Below, piece by piece: positions 10,118-22,329 of a DNA stretch of 64,000 nt. Position numbers and translations under genes: made by a program. The stretch is from Orthonyx spaldingii (lineage: Eukaryota; Chordata; Aves; Passeriformes; Orthonychidae). Each line of letters starts with the position of its first letter. Positions within the stretch are counted from its first letter, which is position 1. The notes under the pieces were generated by a model, which was given only the letters and a program-made list of their open reading frames with translations, was not told the origin of the DNA and did not search any database. The DNA lies in NCBI GenBank assembly GCA_013397795.1, contig VZTJ01005231.1, positions 486,915 through 550,914 on the forward strand. The letters run 5' to 3'.

Positions 10118-13100
10118 CACAACAATCTGGTAGGTGAAGGCATCTGTCTATTTTGCTTTATATATCCCCAGAGCTTTCCCAAAGCAACATTAGAAGAAAG
10201 GAAAAGACCTAAAATAGGAGAAGAACAATCCCAAAATGGAGAGAAAAGGCCTGTGACATTTGTGAATAATAAAAATAATAAGCTACAGATCAGTTTAAAA
10301 AATACCATCAGGAGTATAGGGTAAGAAAGCTACACTGAGGTGCATTTGAACTGATCTTAATGGATATGGAGATCATTAGCAGTGTGCTGATACTGCTGAA
10401 CTGAAAATATTAATTTAAATAGGGATATCTTACATTAAGTCTATAACTGCATTAAGATGCAAATGAGTTAAGCTTCTGTGCCCTATGCTTTGGCCTTTTT
10501 GGTACTAGGCAGAACGTCTGTTTTGTGTCAAAACTTACACAAATTATAAAGGACACATTTCTTATCCCATCATAGGATCTGATGCAATTCTTCAATCTAA
10601 AATGTCTAAGGATGATGTAATGAGATCCATAATTTAGCCTACAAATAAATCACACATTTATCTCCAGAAACTGTAGAATAGCATCCAAGGCTCTGAATAC
10701 TTATATTATGTGTTAGCTCTCCTTGCATTGGCAAACCCCAGGGAGCTAGTCTTGTGCTTATGCTAAGTGTATGCAAAAGTGCTAGCAAGATCACTACACT
10801 AATTTTCAGCATCAGAAAGTAAAATAATGCCTATACTGAGGCAAGACTCCTGATAAGTCTGTGAACTACAGCATTTCATAGCTGTGGATTTCATTGCTGT
10901 GGAAGAATTAACTCATTTTTCCCTTTTTTTTCCCTTCTTCTCAATTATCACTTGCCCTAGCTATGAATCACTTCAGAGCTCATTCCTTAAAGGTATCCAA
11001 AATTCCCTCAGGTGTTTTGACATAATTCTATTACATCTTATTTCTGTTTAATATTAAATTCTTTCCTGCATGTTTAAATAAACCTGGAAACCTTTTTAGG
11101 GAGCACAGCTTAATGGAGAACTAAGAACATGCGCACCGAATGTCACTATCTTACATATGTTTTATTATTAATGGTAATTCATGCAGAACCAGCCACTTCA
11201 CAAGGAGAGACTAAACACTTACACAAAGCTAGGTGCTTCTCTCTGACCTTAATTTGTTTCTGTACTTGAACACTGGATTCCCTTTCAAAAAATAATTATT
11301 CCCATAAAGATTAAAAACCAATAACACAGTCTCTTTCTGGGAGAAAAACAAATGGAGAGGCTTGAGTGGCAATGCCGGGAATACTTTCTTGGTGGCTATT
11401 CCAGCAAACTAGAGTGTAAGAGGTCTTCTCCTGGGTCAGGATGTGTGTGTACTGAGAGAGGGGATATGGAGGATGGAGCCTGTTTTTTCCCATGGGTTTC
11501 ATGGCATTTCCTCTCTTGTCTGTAATATGTTTTCTTACTGCTTCTACTATTAATTCACAGGATGTCAGGGATGGTCTTCCAGTATGAAGAGCGGCCAGCT
11601 TCTGTGGTTTGATATCTTCTACCCAGAGTGAAGAGATTTTGGGATGTTCTCTCACTTCTGATGCAATGACCCATCCTTCCAGGCAGGGGCACAGCTTGGG
11701 CTTTGTCTTCTGCCTGCCAGTACTATAGACCCACAGGCACTTCTGGTAGCTCACAGTCTCTCCAAATTTGCCCAGAGAAGCAGAAATAGTAGAAGAAATA
11801 GGGACGGGTTAGTTGAGACAGGATTTCTACCTCACCTCTTTCAAAGTTAGTGTTTTCTTGGGTGATTCACACACCCTTCTGAGTGAGCAGTGAAAATGCT
11901 CATTGGAGTGGTACGTGGTGATTCCCACCAGTGGTCATGAAGGATACATCATTTCAGACAGACTGGGCTACACACACAGAAATGGAAGATTTGGAAGTAA
12001 ATCCAGATATACCTTAGCTGAAATATTTACCTGTTTAACATTACCATAAAAGCTGGATATTAACCGTTCTTAAAGTATTTCTCCACCCTCCCACCTCTAC
12101 CATTGTTTTTTCCCAATTAACCACTTAGCTGTCTGAGTCCAGGGATCGTAGGGAACTTGGTCAAGTCAGTGGCAAAGAAGGGGTACCCAAATAGTAAACC
12201 TGCATGGAGCCTGGTTTTGCACCGTTTTTTCCTCTGCTTTTGGAAAAGATGGATGTGTTCACTGTGGGAAACAACTGCAAAGGGAAGAATGTTAAGTGGC
12301 AAAGGTGCCAAAAAACAACAGGAAAGAAAAAACAAGGATTCTTGGATTATAACAACCTTTCCATTAAAAAAAATAAAAATAAAAAATAGAAATCGTAATA
12401 GTACATTATGTTTTTTGCTGTCTTTTGGTATTATATAGCTGTTAGCATTAAAAAAAAAAAAGCTATGATATAAATCTGAAGCTGTTTGTCATGACACTGG
12501 AATATTATTCTAATAGGGCATCTACCATATCCTTTTCAGAATCCAAAGACATCCATCAAAGCCAAAGACTGAAGGGGATGGCTTTGATTTTATATTGCTA
12601 GGCACTGTTTTGGAGAAAATTCATTACCATTTTTTTTGTTCTCTTTCAGGAATGCAAAGCTGGAATTTGAACAGGAAAGAGTCTGACATTTTCCGAGTAC
12701 TGGACGAAGTGCTCATAGATATGTCTTGCATTTTCCATCCTATTTGACTGTGGCATAGTGACAGGTATCTGCTCTTAGGATACTGTGTGTATTTCTGGTC
12801 TAGATAGCAGTTAATGAGCAGTACAAGCAAATAGCTTTGCACTGACATTTATCTCTCCAAAACTTTGCCCTACCAAGTCTAACTACACACTTTGGGCGAT
12901 AAGTGGGTTTTTATTGTGTGGAAAAATAAAAAGGAAATCAGAGGGCTGAGCCAACACAGATGCACTAAGGACAGTGAGAACTCCCACTGAGGGATGCAGC
13001 ATGAACAGCACAACCAAAAAGTCTTGTGTGGCAAGCAAGTCTTCATCTAAAATACTTTGGAAACTGGAATAAGTATGATTAATTTCCCTGTCAGTCGCAG

Positions 13101-14604
13101 AATTGGCTTTCAGTTGAGCTGGGTTGCTGAGCCCCATAGTCCAGGTCTTCATTCCTCACGTGGTCTCTCTGGCTGTGAAGCTGAAGCAGCATACTCTTCA
13201 TGCCTCTGGTTTCTCACCTGCAGAACTTGCATGCTACCTATCCACCTCACAATGGCATTACAAAGTTAATTTAATCACAGCTATATAGACCTTCTGAGAC
13301 AGCTGGAGAAAGGTGCTATAGCTGCCACCACACTTTTCGTTATCATTAGAAGTGGCATTTGAGTGCCAGCTGAGGACTGGGGGAGTTGGATCCAGGCATC
13401 AGCTGTGGCTATCTGTCATAATGACTCAGATGATGAGAGTGGCTGAATGGGGAACAATTTTGGTGACTGCAGAAACCAAAATCTTCGCACATCTTCTTCT
13501 AAAAAGGAATTTAATTAATGCTTTTTCTTCAGAAGTGCTTTTGCTTCTGAACAAACAAACCAAGAGAACAAATGAGATTGATAAAGTTTCTTGGAGGATC
13601 ATGTTAGTGGAATGGAAGGCAGCAGAGGTGACAGGGAGGCTTCCCATCGCTCAGGAAGGATATTTTGACTTTTCTTCAGTCTCTTTACTCTTCTCCCACT
13701 CCCCTTGCTAGTGTGACAGCAGCACGCCAACAGCCCCATGTCTCTGACACAAAATCTTTAACGTCATCTTGTGAAAGTGAGTGGCCATGTTATCCACCCA
13801 CTGCAGCCCAGTTATCCATCCACTGCCTCCCATCCCACATTTTTCATGACAGAACAGCCATAGAGAGGCTGGAGTTTGCTTCAGGAAGCAAAACAGCAAG
13901 AGGACCCATGCCTGTGATGGAGACAGCTTGGAAGCACCTTCCCACTTCCCCCGCCCAGTTTCTTCCATGGGATCTAACAGAGAGAGCTGTGTGAATAAAT
14001 ATTGATACTAAACATAGTCAGGAATGAGAATTCATGATCTAAAATTACACAAATATTTGGGAGTTTAGACACTATAACTCAAGTGGCACTTAATCTCCAA
14101 GTGCAACCAAAAATATGTAACTCCTCGGTTTACTAGCAGTGTCAGCTCCCCAAGTGTGGAGATGAATAATTTAGAGTGGAAGAGAAAAAGAGAATGGCTG
14201 AGCACAGATTTTGCTGCGGAGGAGAGGAGCTCCCCTTCAGATTCGCTGGTGGCTTTGCCTGGCTAGATGGGGAAGAGAGGCTCCAGGTCACCTTCAGGAC
14301 AACCCCCATAAATGCAGAGAAAAAACAACCACACATGCAAAACCCATGACCCTGCAGCCTCCTGCCTGCAGGCTCCAGGAGAGAAATGGGGGGCACAGAG
14401 GGGGAGGAATGGGGGGCATGCAGGAGTGCACAGTGCTGTAGCCTTCCCGTGGCCGGGGAGGCTGCCCAACACCTGCCACCAGCCAGGCTCAAATCTGAGA
14501 ACTACAGCTGTAGCATAAAGGCGGATTATCACCCATCCAAACCAAATTCAATTATCATATCTATGCTGCTTCTCTATTTCTGTAACTGGAAGGCTATTAT
14601 TAGG
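10118..14604. other. Unique AT-rich non-coding DNA, no gene seen
   Basis: No exon or element recognised. It holds short A/T-rich runs, such as A-rich tracts near 12365-12388 and 12450-12461. The longest open frame (147 codons, minus strand, 11311-11754) has no recognisable domain. Confidence 0.55.
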
Positions 14605-14636
14605 CTCCCTCCCTCTCTCCCTCCCTCTCGCTCCCT
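14605..14636 (+). repeat. CTCC/CCCT pyrimidine tract
   Basis: An uninterrupted 26-base C/T stretch built from CTCC and CTCT units, broken by a single G at 14630. The flanks (14520-14700) contain GGATTA, CAATTATC and TTGATTATCAG motifs and might belong to a regulatory element, which was not tested. Confidence 0.85.
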
Positions 14637-14927
14637 GTTTTTAATACATCTCCAAGTAATGCTGCTGTAAAACATTCAGAAAAGTAAACATTAGCTTTAG
14701 GCCATTTGATTATCAGTTTTCCAGAACACTTCGTTCTGCCCTGCTTTACTCCATGCTCCTTTAATACCAAAAAAAAAGAGATGGACTGAGATGAGTTTAA
14801 TGAATCCACACTATAGCAATTCCTCTCTCTGTCTCCAGTGATGGCTCTGGCTCGCTCTCATGGTGGCAAAAAAATGCCAGTTTATGCTTGGATCGAAAAG
14901 AAGTGAGGAAATAGGTTTCCCCTGGGG

Positions 14928-14944
14928 AAAAAAAAAAAAAAAAA
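14928..14944 (+). repeat. Poly-A run of 17
   Basis: Seventeen A residues follow the small inverted repeat TTTCCCC-T-GGGGAAA at about 14916-14930. No retroposon body was recognised upstream. Confidence 0.9.
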
Positions 14945-16162
14945 GATACTATTATTGCCTCCTGTCCTAATTGCTAAAATATTTCTTAGCAGGCTTTCTA
15001 TCTATACCCCCATTAATGACTACTTCTTTTCCCGTACGAGAAATGGGGGGTGGTCGGGTGGGGAGAGGTTGAGAGTGATGCAGTCCCTGAGACGAGGGAA
15101 CCAGTCCTCAGCACTGGGAGTCAACATCCCAGAAACACGTTCAGTGCCCGTGTCCTTTCTGATGCTGCTCATTTACACCACAAAGTGCATTGTCTTCCCC
15201 TTGAAGTCTCAGGACAGGGATGGATAACCCTTCGCTCATGCTCGCCTCCTGCAGAGCTCTGTGCCCTTTGTGCCAAGGGCTGACACTTTACTGTAATAAG
15301 AAGCTTATATATTTTTTGTCAGATGGTGGTATACTTCTTTCTTGTGTTAAACACTTGTTTTGAGCAGGTATTGCCCCTCAAAGGTGTGGTGAATTAAAGC
15401 CTGTACACCTAAGCTGTAGGAACACAGAAATGAAAGTGTTAGTAAGAGCTGAGTCAATCCTTTGGGACACACAATATGTCTTTGATGCCTCTTAACATGC
15501 CCATGTGTGAATAAGACACAAAAAGGGCAAAATCTTTGCTCAGTTCTTGTGGGGCTATCATAATATGTGTAATAAATCATACTCTTATACCCTAGCTTTT
15601 TGGTTGTAACAGGTGTTTTTAGTATCATGACTTTCATTTCAAAAGCTGCTGCACGACTTAAACTCCTTTATCTCTATCTTTGGCACAAATCAGAGTTTCA
15701 TAGGTAATAAAGCAGGTGGGCAAAAATATAAAGATTGAAGAGGTAGGGTCTCAGTTCTGTACTCTTGGGAATTAACTAGGAGCAAAGAGAAGGGCTCTGA
15801 CTTCTGTGCTACAAATTCCACCCCCCCATTAGCATTGCCTGTTCAAGACATGATTCAGGACCACACATAACTCAGGAATGCTCAGGTCTGGGGTGTTACT
15901 CAGCTTACAGAAACATCCTTCCTTGTGTATAATTAAGAGAATTGGGCTCATTGACTTTGCTCAGATGAATCAGGCCATGACCCTGAGCACACAGATTTCT
16001 GCCTCTTGCAGTGACTGGTACCAAATACTCCACACCAAAGCAGGTGTGAGCCTTTTGCCTCGCAAACAAAGGAACCTGCTCACTGCAATGGACGATCTAA
16101 GCTGTGTGGAGAAACTGGAAAGCTGAAAACTTAGCTAGTCCCTGCTTCATTCTGCTGAGCAG
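14945..16162. other. Unique non-coding DNA, no gene seen
   Basis: No recognised exon, RNA gene or repeat. Open frames stay below 100 codons. Confidence 0.55.
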
Positions 16163-16216
16163 CAAATATTGTACAAATATTGTAGCCAACCTTTTTTAAA
16201 ATGAATTTTAAAAGGT
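16163..16216. repeat. 11-bp direct repeat next to an A/T inverted repeat
   Basis: CAAATATTGTA occurs twice head to tail (16163-16184). It is followed by an almost symmetric tract, AACCTTTTTTAAAAT then ATTTTAAAAGGTT, at about 16188-16216, differing by two extra T in the left arm. It has no known function. Confidence 0.8.
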
Positions 16217-19174
16217 TTTGGATAAGATTCTTATTTACATCATTCTGATTGTGTAAAGGGACAGAAGCGAGCCAAGTTTTTTAATTAACAACTGATGTAG
16301 CAGAGAATTCAGCTTGAAATGCAGAAGTACTTCATCTCTGTTATGTTTTGGCCATGTGCAACCATAACACCACATAACATTATTGATAGTTGCATGACCA
16401 TGCAGCAGAGCAAAATCTCCTGGTACACTAAGTGGTTGGTAGGATTGGTGCTTGACACCCTGCTCATGTCTGTAAACTAGGATAAGGCCTGTGGCTTAAC
16501 CACATACCATTCACTAAATATTGCAAGTTTCTTCATTTCCTTTGTTCTACCACCATTGATGAAAAAGTTAGCGGTGATGCTGTGCAAAGGTGAGCCTACA
16601 GGCACCACATTTGAGAGCCACCTCCAAAAACAAAGGCACAAAGAGAGGATGGGCAGGAGATCAGGGTGGGGGCCGGGAGCTTGGCAACAGCAGAAAACAC
16701 CCGAGAGAGACAGAGAAACCATCTCCTAGTGGGAGGGGGATAGGAAGAAGAGAGAATTGTGACAGACTTTGGAGGAGAAATGAAATAGCTGGGAAATGAG
16801 CATTGTGAGCTGACCTGCCGTGAGGGTTGAGGGCTGGGGTGGGCCTCACCCCAGGGGCTGGGGCACCTCTGCTGGCCCTGCCACCTGTGAGAGGGCACTG
16901 GCTGGACACCCTTCCACCAGCGTTGGCCACCTTGGACTTGAAGAAGGTGGGCTGATGGGCACTGGGCAAGGAAGAGCCTGTCCCACCGGTGTCATGTCTG
17001 GGTGTGAATTCATGCTATTTTCCTTAAATCTCAGAGCTCTTTCAATTTCGAGCAACAGGAGAAACCTAACAGCTGGTGTAGTTTTTCACTTCAGCTGTTT
17101 AATGTGGTGTCTGTGACTCAGTTTGCACCGGCAAAAATTAGGGTGAGGCCAGAATCAAACCATCCTTGTAAGCAACAGCTTCAGGTCACTCCTGAGCATC
17201 CCTGCTGTGGGGAGGGCTCAGACTTGTTCAAGCTGCTACTTCTCTGTCTGGCAAACATACTGAAGTAAGCTTGTTACCTGCTAATGCAAAAACGACAAAA
17301 TAAAAGGGAAAAAAAAACACACAAAAAAGGGGGTGAAGTGGGAAGTGAAGTATCTCAGTACTGTTGTTTTGCTGTGGTGTTTATCGTCATCCAGTTTCCT
17401 TGCTGAGAACGAAGAGAGATCACAAAATCAATAATCCTCACTGGTATTTTCTCAGCAGTATTTCCTGCAGAATGTGAATGTCTCTTTTCTTGTAGGCAGA
17501 TGGACAGAGCCTGCAGGATCACATTTACTGGAGAGAAACCAGCTTTGAAAAGTTTCGACAGCCGGCATGGTATCTGGTCCATCTCTATTGAAATGAGTTC
17601 ATTATCATTCATTTTTTGCCAAATGCCAATCAGTTCTTAAATCACTCTTGAAATTAGGATGTTGGGGAAAAAAAACCCTAAAAGTCTTCACAGATATATT
17701 TTCAACATTTGCAGGAATATTTTAGAATGATTTCTCCAACAGTTGATGCTATATAATTAATGTATAAAACAAAACAGAGACAACAGACCTTCCAAAAATT
17801 AGTGAGCTTTTTCATTATGTGGGTGCAGAAAGAAAGCACCAAAAGTTCCCAAATTCCTTCACCTACTCATTTGCTAATAGATCACATTTCAGATAAGATG
17901 GAAATTTATTATCTTGAGAGACTGATCTTCAGTACCCATCCTTTTTTTTTTCCAAAGGGCTATGCAGTTTTTCTGCAGAGATTCTGATTTTGCAGTCAGA
18001 AATTTATCATCTTCCTAGTCCTGGTCCTCTTAAACAAGTGTTTGTCAACATATCATGAAGAGACTCACATTCAGACTGTCATACTGTTCTACTAGATTAA
18101 GGTATTTGCATATTTTCCTGCAAAATAAACCCATTGTCACAGTGGATTGATAGGAAATAAAGAAGGCAGAAAAATGCAGATTTTAGCATGCAACTCCATG
18201 TCTTTCACCTCTTGTATAATTGGTTTGCGTTAGCTGATTAGTGAGTGCGATGGTTTGGGAACACAAAGTTTTGCCACTCTTTTCCATTTTAATGGTAGCA
18301 GTTACCCAAATAAAATAAAGCAATGTCACCTCTTTGCACTCCATGATGACAGCACAGCAAAATCACAGACCACCAGCTTTCTAAAGTATCCTGAAACCTT
18401 GAAAAAAAGATGACAGATACATGATGCTGATCCGAGATGGTACAACCTGACAATTTTCCAGGGAGAAAGGAAAGAGAATTGAACAAATTAGAAAGTGAAA
18501 AAAAAAAAAAAAACCACCCAAAAGCTGAATATACTTTTAACTAAGTGCCTTAAAGAAAAAATTGAAGTTCAGCAAAAGTAACACCCCACTGGATACGTGG
18601 TCTCCAAGTCTATTATTTTATGCGGACACTAAAAAAGGGAAGATGTTAAGTGTCCATGTGCTCCGTGTTCCCTCCCAGCTCATCTGTGAGTGTCCAGGTT
18701 CCATGTCCTGTTTGGCAACCACGTGGCACTTCTGACAGACACATGGGAGTTCATGTCTAAATTCATCTTCTGAATTTGTCCATGCAGGATCAATAACATC
18801 ACTCATTTTTGGGGTGTATCTGTGTACAAATACACAGAGGCATCAACCCTTCACTGATGGGCCTTGGAGCCCAACAGGACACAAGCCACAGCACATCTCC
18901 AGGTTAAATAACATGAACTACATGTTAATGTAGGAAAAAGCTGTGAAAATGCTTAAAAGGATATTGATTCTATAAGGAACAGAAATGTCTGACTGAAGAT
19001 GCTGTGATACACAGCTGAAATTACTACCTGGGCTACTTCAGATGCCAGGAGCATTGCCAACAGCTGAAAATTTTTGTCCCTAAATAGATGAGGTTGAAAT
19101 GGACTTTTTCCCAAGTGAACAGCCTCATGCATTTTGCTTTTTATTGGCTTTCTTCTCCCATGTTCTCTATGATC
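16217..19174. other. Unique non-coding DNA, locally GC-rich
   Basis: No gene recognised. 16600-17000 is GC-richer and carries overlapping short open frames on both strands, but few CpG and no island. A run of 16 A lies at 18498-18513. Confidence 0.55.
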
Positions 19175-19235
19175 TCTTTCTCCTTCTCCTTCTTCTTCTC
19201 CTTCTTCTTCTTCTTCTTCTTCTTCTTCTTCTTCT
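19175..19235 (+). repeat. (CTT)n microsatellite
   Basis: An imperfect CTC/CTT stretch passes into about 11.7 perfect CTT units (19201-19235). Open frames across it translate as poly-Leu or poly-Arg and are artefacts. Confidence 0.97.
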
Positions 19236-22129
19236 GCACCTCTTTATCTTTTCTTTTGGTGTAAAGCAAAATAAAAGGAGATAAACTATTAAAAAAGAGA
19301 GAATAGTATAAAAATCATGAGGATTTTTTTCATAGCCACCACTACAGTTTGGAAGAAAAAAACCCCAACATTCTCTTTTTAAATGCTTGAGAGGAAAAAA
19401 AACCCTTTTCATTCAACTCTAACATGTGCACTGATTAACAAGAACATTTGCAATTCTGTTTAAAAAGCATAATGCAGGTTAACATTACATCTCCATGGTA
19501 TTGGTTTTTCCAAAGTCACAATGAGAGTTGAAGCCTCTCTCCCACAAATATTTTGCAATAAGAGAAAATGGTTTTCCCCGCCCCCACTCTGTGTTTTGTT
19601 TCCTTCAAGTGTCACATAGTTCTCCTTTGTTTTAATCCAGCACTACCTGCACTCACCTCGTGGCATGCTAGCTCTGTGCCATCTTTCGTGTCATCTCACT
19701 TCCTCATCTGTGCTAATAAGGAACATTTAGGAGCGGCTCCGACTCCGGCACTGCATTAATGAAGCACTAACATTTGTTAGGAGAGAGATTCAGTGATGTT
19801 GACAAGTGACTTTGCTGATCAGAGGAGCGCAGTTGGGTTGGAAGGAACCTGTGTTCTTGAAATGTGGGAGGTGAATTATCTCAGTATTCAAAAAAATAAA
19901 CAGAGACAAGTTTGATGAGTTTAAATTCACAGAAGAGCTTTTTAATATTTCCTGAGGTTCTAATCAAAGAAGCATCTTAACTGGTCCCAAAGGGAAATGA
20001 AAGATGAAAGGAGCTGACACTGATGCCCACTCTACCTTGCCTGGCTGCTACCGGGGATTTTTTTGATTCTTTTTTTGCTTGTTGCTAAAAATATCTCAGC
20101 AGGTAGGAATTAACAGTAGGATATTAATGCAAAGTCACAAATAAAAATCCATTGCAAAATGTAGCATACCTTTAAAATTTTAACATCTAGTAAATTTAAA
20201 TTGAGGAAATTGACATAGATCGGATGAAAGAAGATATAGCACCTCTAGCTTATGCCAACTAAAAATAAGAATTATTAATGAAGCTAGGCTTTCTTCTGCT
20301 GTGCACATTAATTATTTATGATAATAATACTCCGCACTGCCATATTAAAGAATTTTCTTCATCCAGCTTCCCAGAAAACTCCATCTTCTGAAACCCTCAA
20401 CATGTTAAAAAACACAAAAGAATGAATTCCTTTCAGTGTATTTATTATACTGGAAGATGAATATAGTCTTGGGTTATTAAACTGGAATGAAAAACACATC
20501 TTATTAGAACTTACATGGTGATTTTTATTCTCACTAGTTTCATATAAACTTAATGATGCAGACTGCATTTTTATGCTCATCTATTTTAAAATGGTGCCTG
20601 GAGCAAAAGAAGCTTCCATTAATGCCAGTTTGGTATTTCAGATACAATTTGATGTAATTTACTTCAAATATATGTGAACAGAGAAGGATAATGCTGAGAG
20701 TATTTGCTGGATTCAGATCTGGGTTAGCTCATGGCAGTGATTTGTTAAAACACAAGTTTTATGAAACAGAAGAAAAAAAGAAAAGGAAAATGAAACTGGT
20801 TTTCAAAATATAGGGTAAAATTAATATCTTGATAAAAATGTTGGGGGGGTAATTTACTTTGAATTGTCAGAGTTTAAATAATTAGTTCTGAAAATAACAT
20901 TATTATTATTTAGAAATCAACAAAAAATGAAACTCATTTAATAAGAGTATTGGACCACATATTTTTTAGAGCTATTGTATTTGTTGTGATCAATCTAAAA
21001 TAGACTATGACTGATTTTCTTATGTATATCCATTCATTTATTTCCAATCCAAGTTTCATGTAACTGTATCTTTTGTAGCACCATATGAATATTTCCATCC
21101 CTTTTGGCCCTATTCCTGCAGCGTTTGCATTTCTGTTATTTCATGTTATTTGTCTCCTACTGCTATTGGAGTTTGTTTTTCTTATGGCAGACACATTTGT
21201 ACTTGAAAGCACACACAGAAGCATCTGCGGAATGGAGGGTATGTCAGGGGCAGGGGTCTCATGCAAGGAGAAGAGTTTTTACAGCCAAGGAATGCATAGA
21301 CAAAAAAATACAATTCATGGTAAAAAATGTGTGGTTGAAAATGGTAAGGGTCTGTATGTGTGAATGTAATGCCATCCTATAAATTCACACTGTGTTACCT
21401 GCATCTACACAGAGCAGTTATTTACAGTGTTATGTTACTGTGTCAAGGGATAGCATTCTGAAGCAGAAAATCTTGCAGCAGGTGCAAGTTGCTGGTTCTG
21501 CTCTCCTGCTGCAGCTGGGATTCCCGGGTAGGGATCTGCATCCCCTGCTACACTGGGACACCCACCATTTCCACAAGCAAGGAGAAAACACAGTCATCAC
21601 CTCCCTGCTTTTATTGCATCTCTGCCTGTGTTTTTTTCTTTCTTGTTTTTCTCTTCCAGGGGCTTGCAGGGAGGGAGGGTGAACCTGAGATCAAGTAAGT
21701 GGCTTAAGGGTAAGATTATAAAAGCATTGGTGAGATGTAGACACATGACCCCTGTGAGGAGACTTTATGCCTAGTCCCTCTAGGGCATTTGTTAAAGCTT
21801 ACTCTTCCTTATGAATTTCCTGAGCCTCTTTCACACTCTGTCCTTCTGAAGATAAATGCTACCCCTGCCAGAGCCCATGGCATCGTAGCCTGTCAGCAGG
21901 TGGTCACAGCTCTACCCTCTTCTTACGGCTGTGCTGTAGAAATCCCCTGAAAATTTAGGCAGCACCAGTTGCCCCGAGTGGGACTTCTGAGAATGCTGGT
22001 GAACAGCACCAGCGATGGATTGACACCCCCTGCAGGACAGTGCCTCTGAACAAGGGATTCCACAGTGCAGGGGGCTGGAGAAGCCAACCCACCATGCCTC
22101 CTCTGCTTGGGAGGCTGAAGAGAGCCTGC
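19236..22129. other. Unique AT-rich non-coding DNA
   Basis: No gene recognised. A short tract at about 20260-20335 packs homeodomain-type sites (ATTATTAATGAAG, TTAATTATTTATG) and could be part of an enhancer. The rest is featureless. Confidence 0.5.
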
Positions 22130-22155
22130 CCCAGAACAAGGGCCCTTGTTCTGGG
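22130..22155. repeat. Perfect 26-bp palindrome
   Basis: The 13-base arm CCCAGAACAAGGG is followed with no spacer by its exact reverse complement. Within it, AGAACA and TGTTCT face each other across 8 bases; these are steroid-receptor (GR/AR/PR-type) half-sites, though the classical element has a 3-base spacer. A palindrome this long is unlikely by chance in 64 kb. It lies in moderately GC-rich unique DNA with no gene beside it. Confidence 0.95.
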
Positions 22156-22302
22156 TGGATAAGAGCCCTTTCTGGTTTATTTCCATGAGGTAAATTATCG
22201 AGAACATTTGTAAAGGAATCCAATGGAAAAATATTCCTAATTGGTTTTTAGGCAAGGATTGGACAAAGAACTGTTTCTGGAGGAAATGTGTCACAACATC
22301 AT

Positions 22303-22329
22303 TTCATAAAGCAACAACAGCTTTATGAA
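22303..22329. repeat. 10-bp inverted repeat with 7-nt loop
   Basis: TTCATAAAGC (22303-22312) pairs perfectly with GCTTTATGAA (22320-22329). It is a small AT-rich hairpin that could arise by chance. Confidence 0.8.

Noticed and set aside
19167..19412. Poly-Arg frame on the minus strand and poly-Leu frame on the plus strand
   Set aside because: Translation of the (CTT)n array.
19833..19853. TTGGGTTGGAAGGAACCTGT resembling the CR1 3' end
   Set aside because: Similarity stops after about 20 bases and no CR1 body follows; too short to call.
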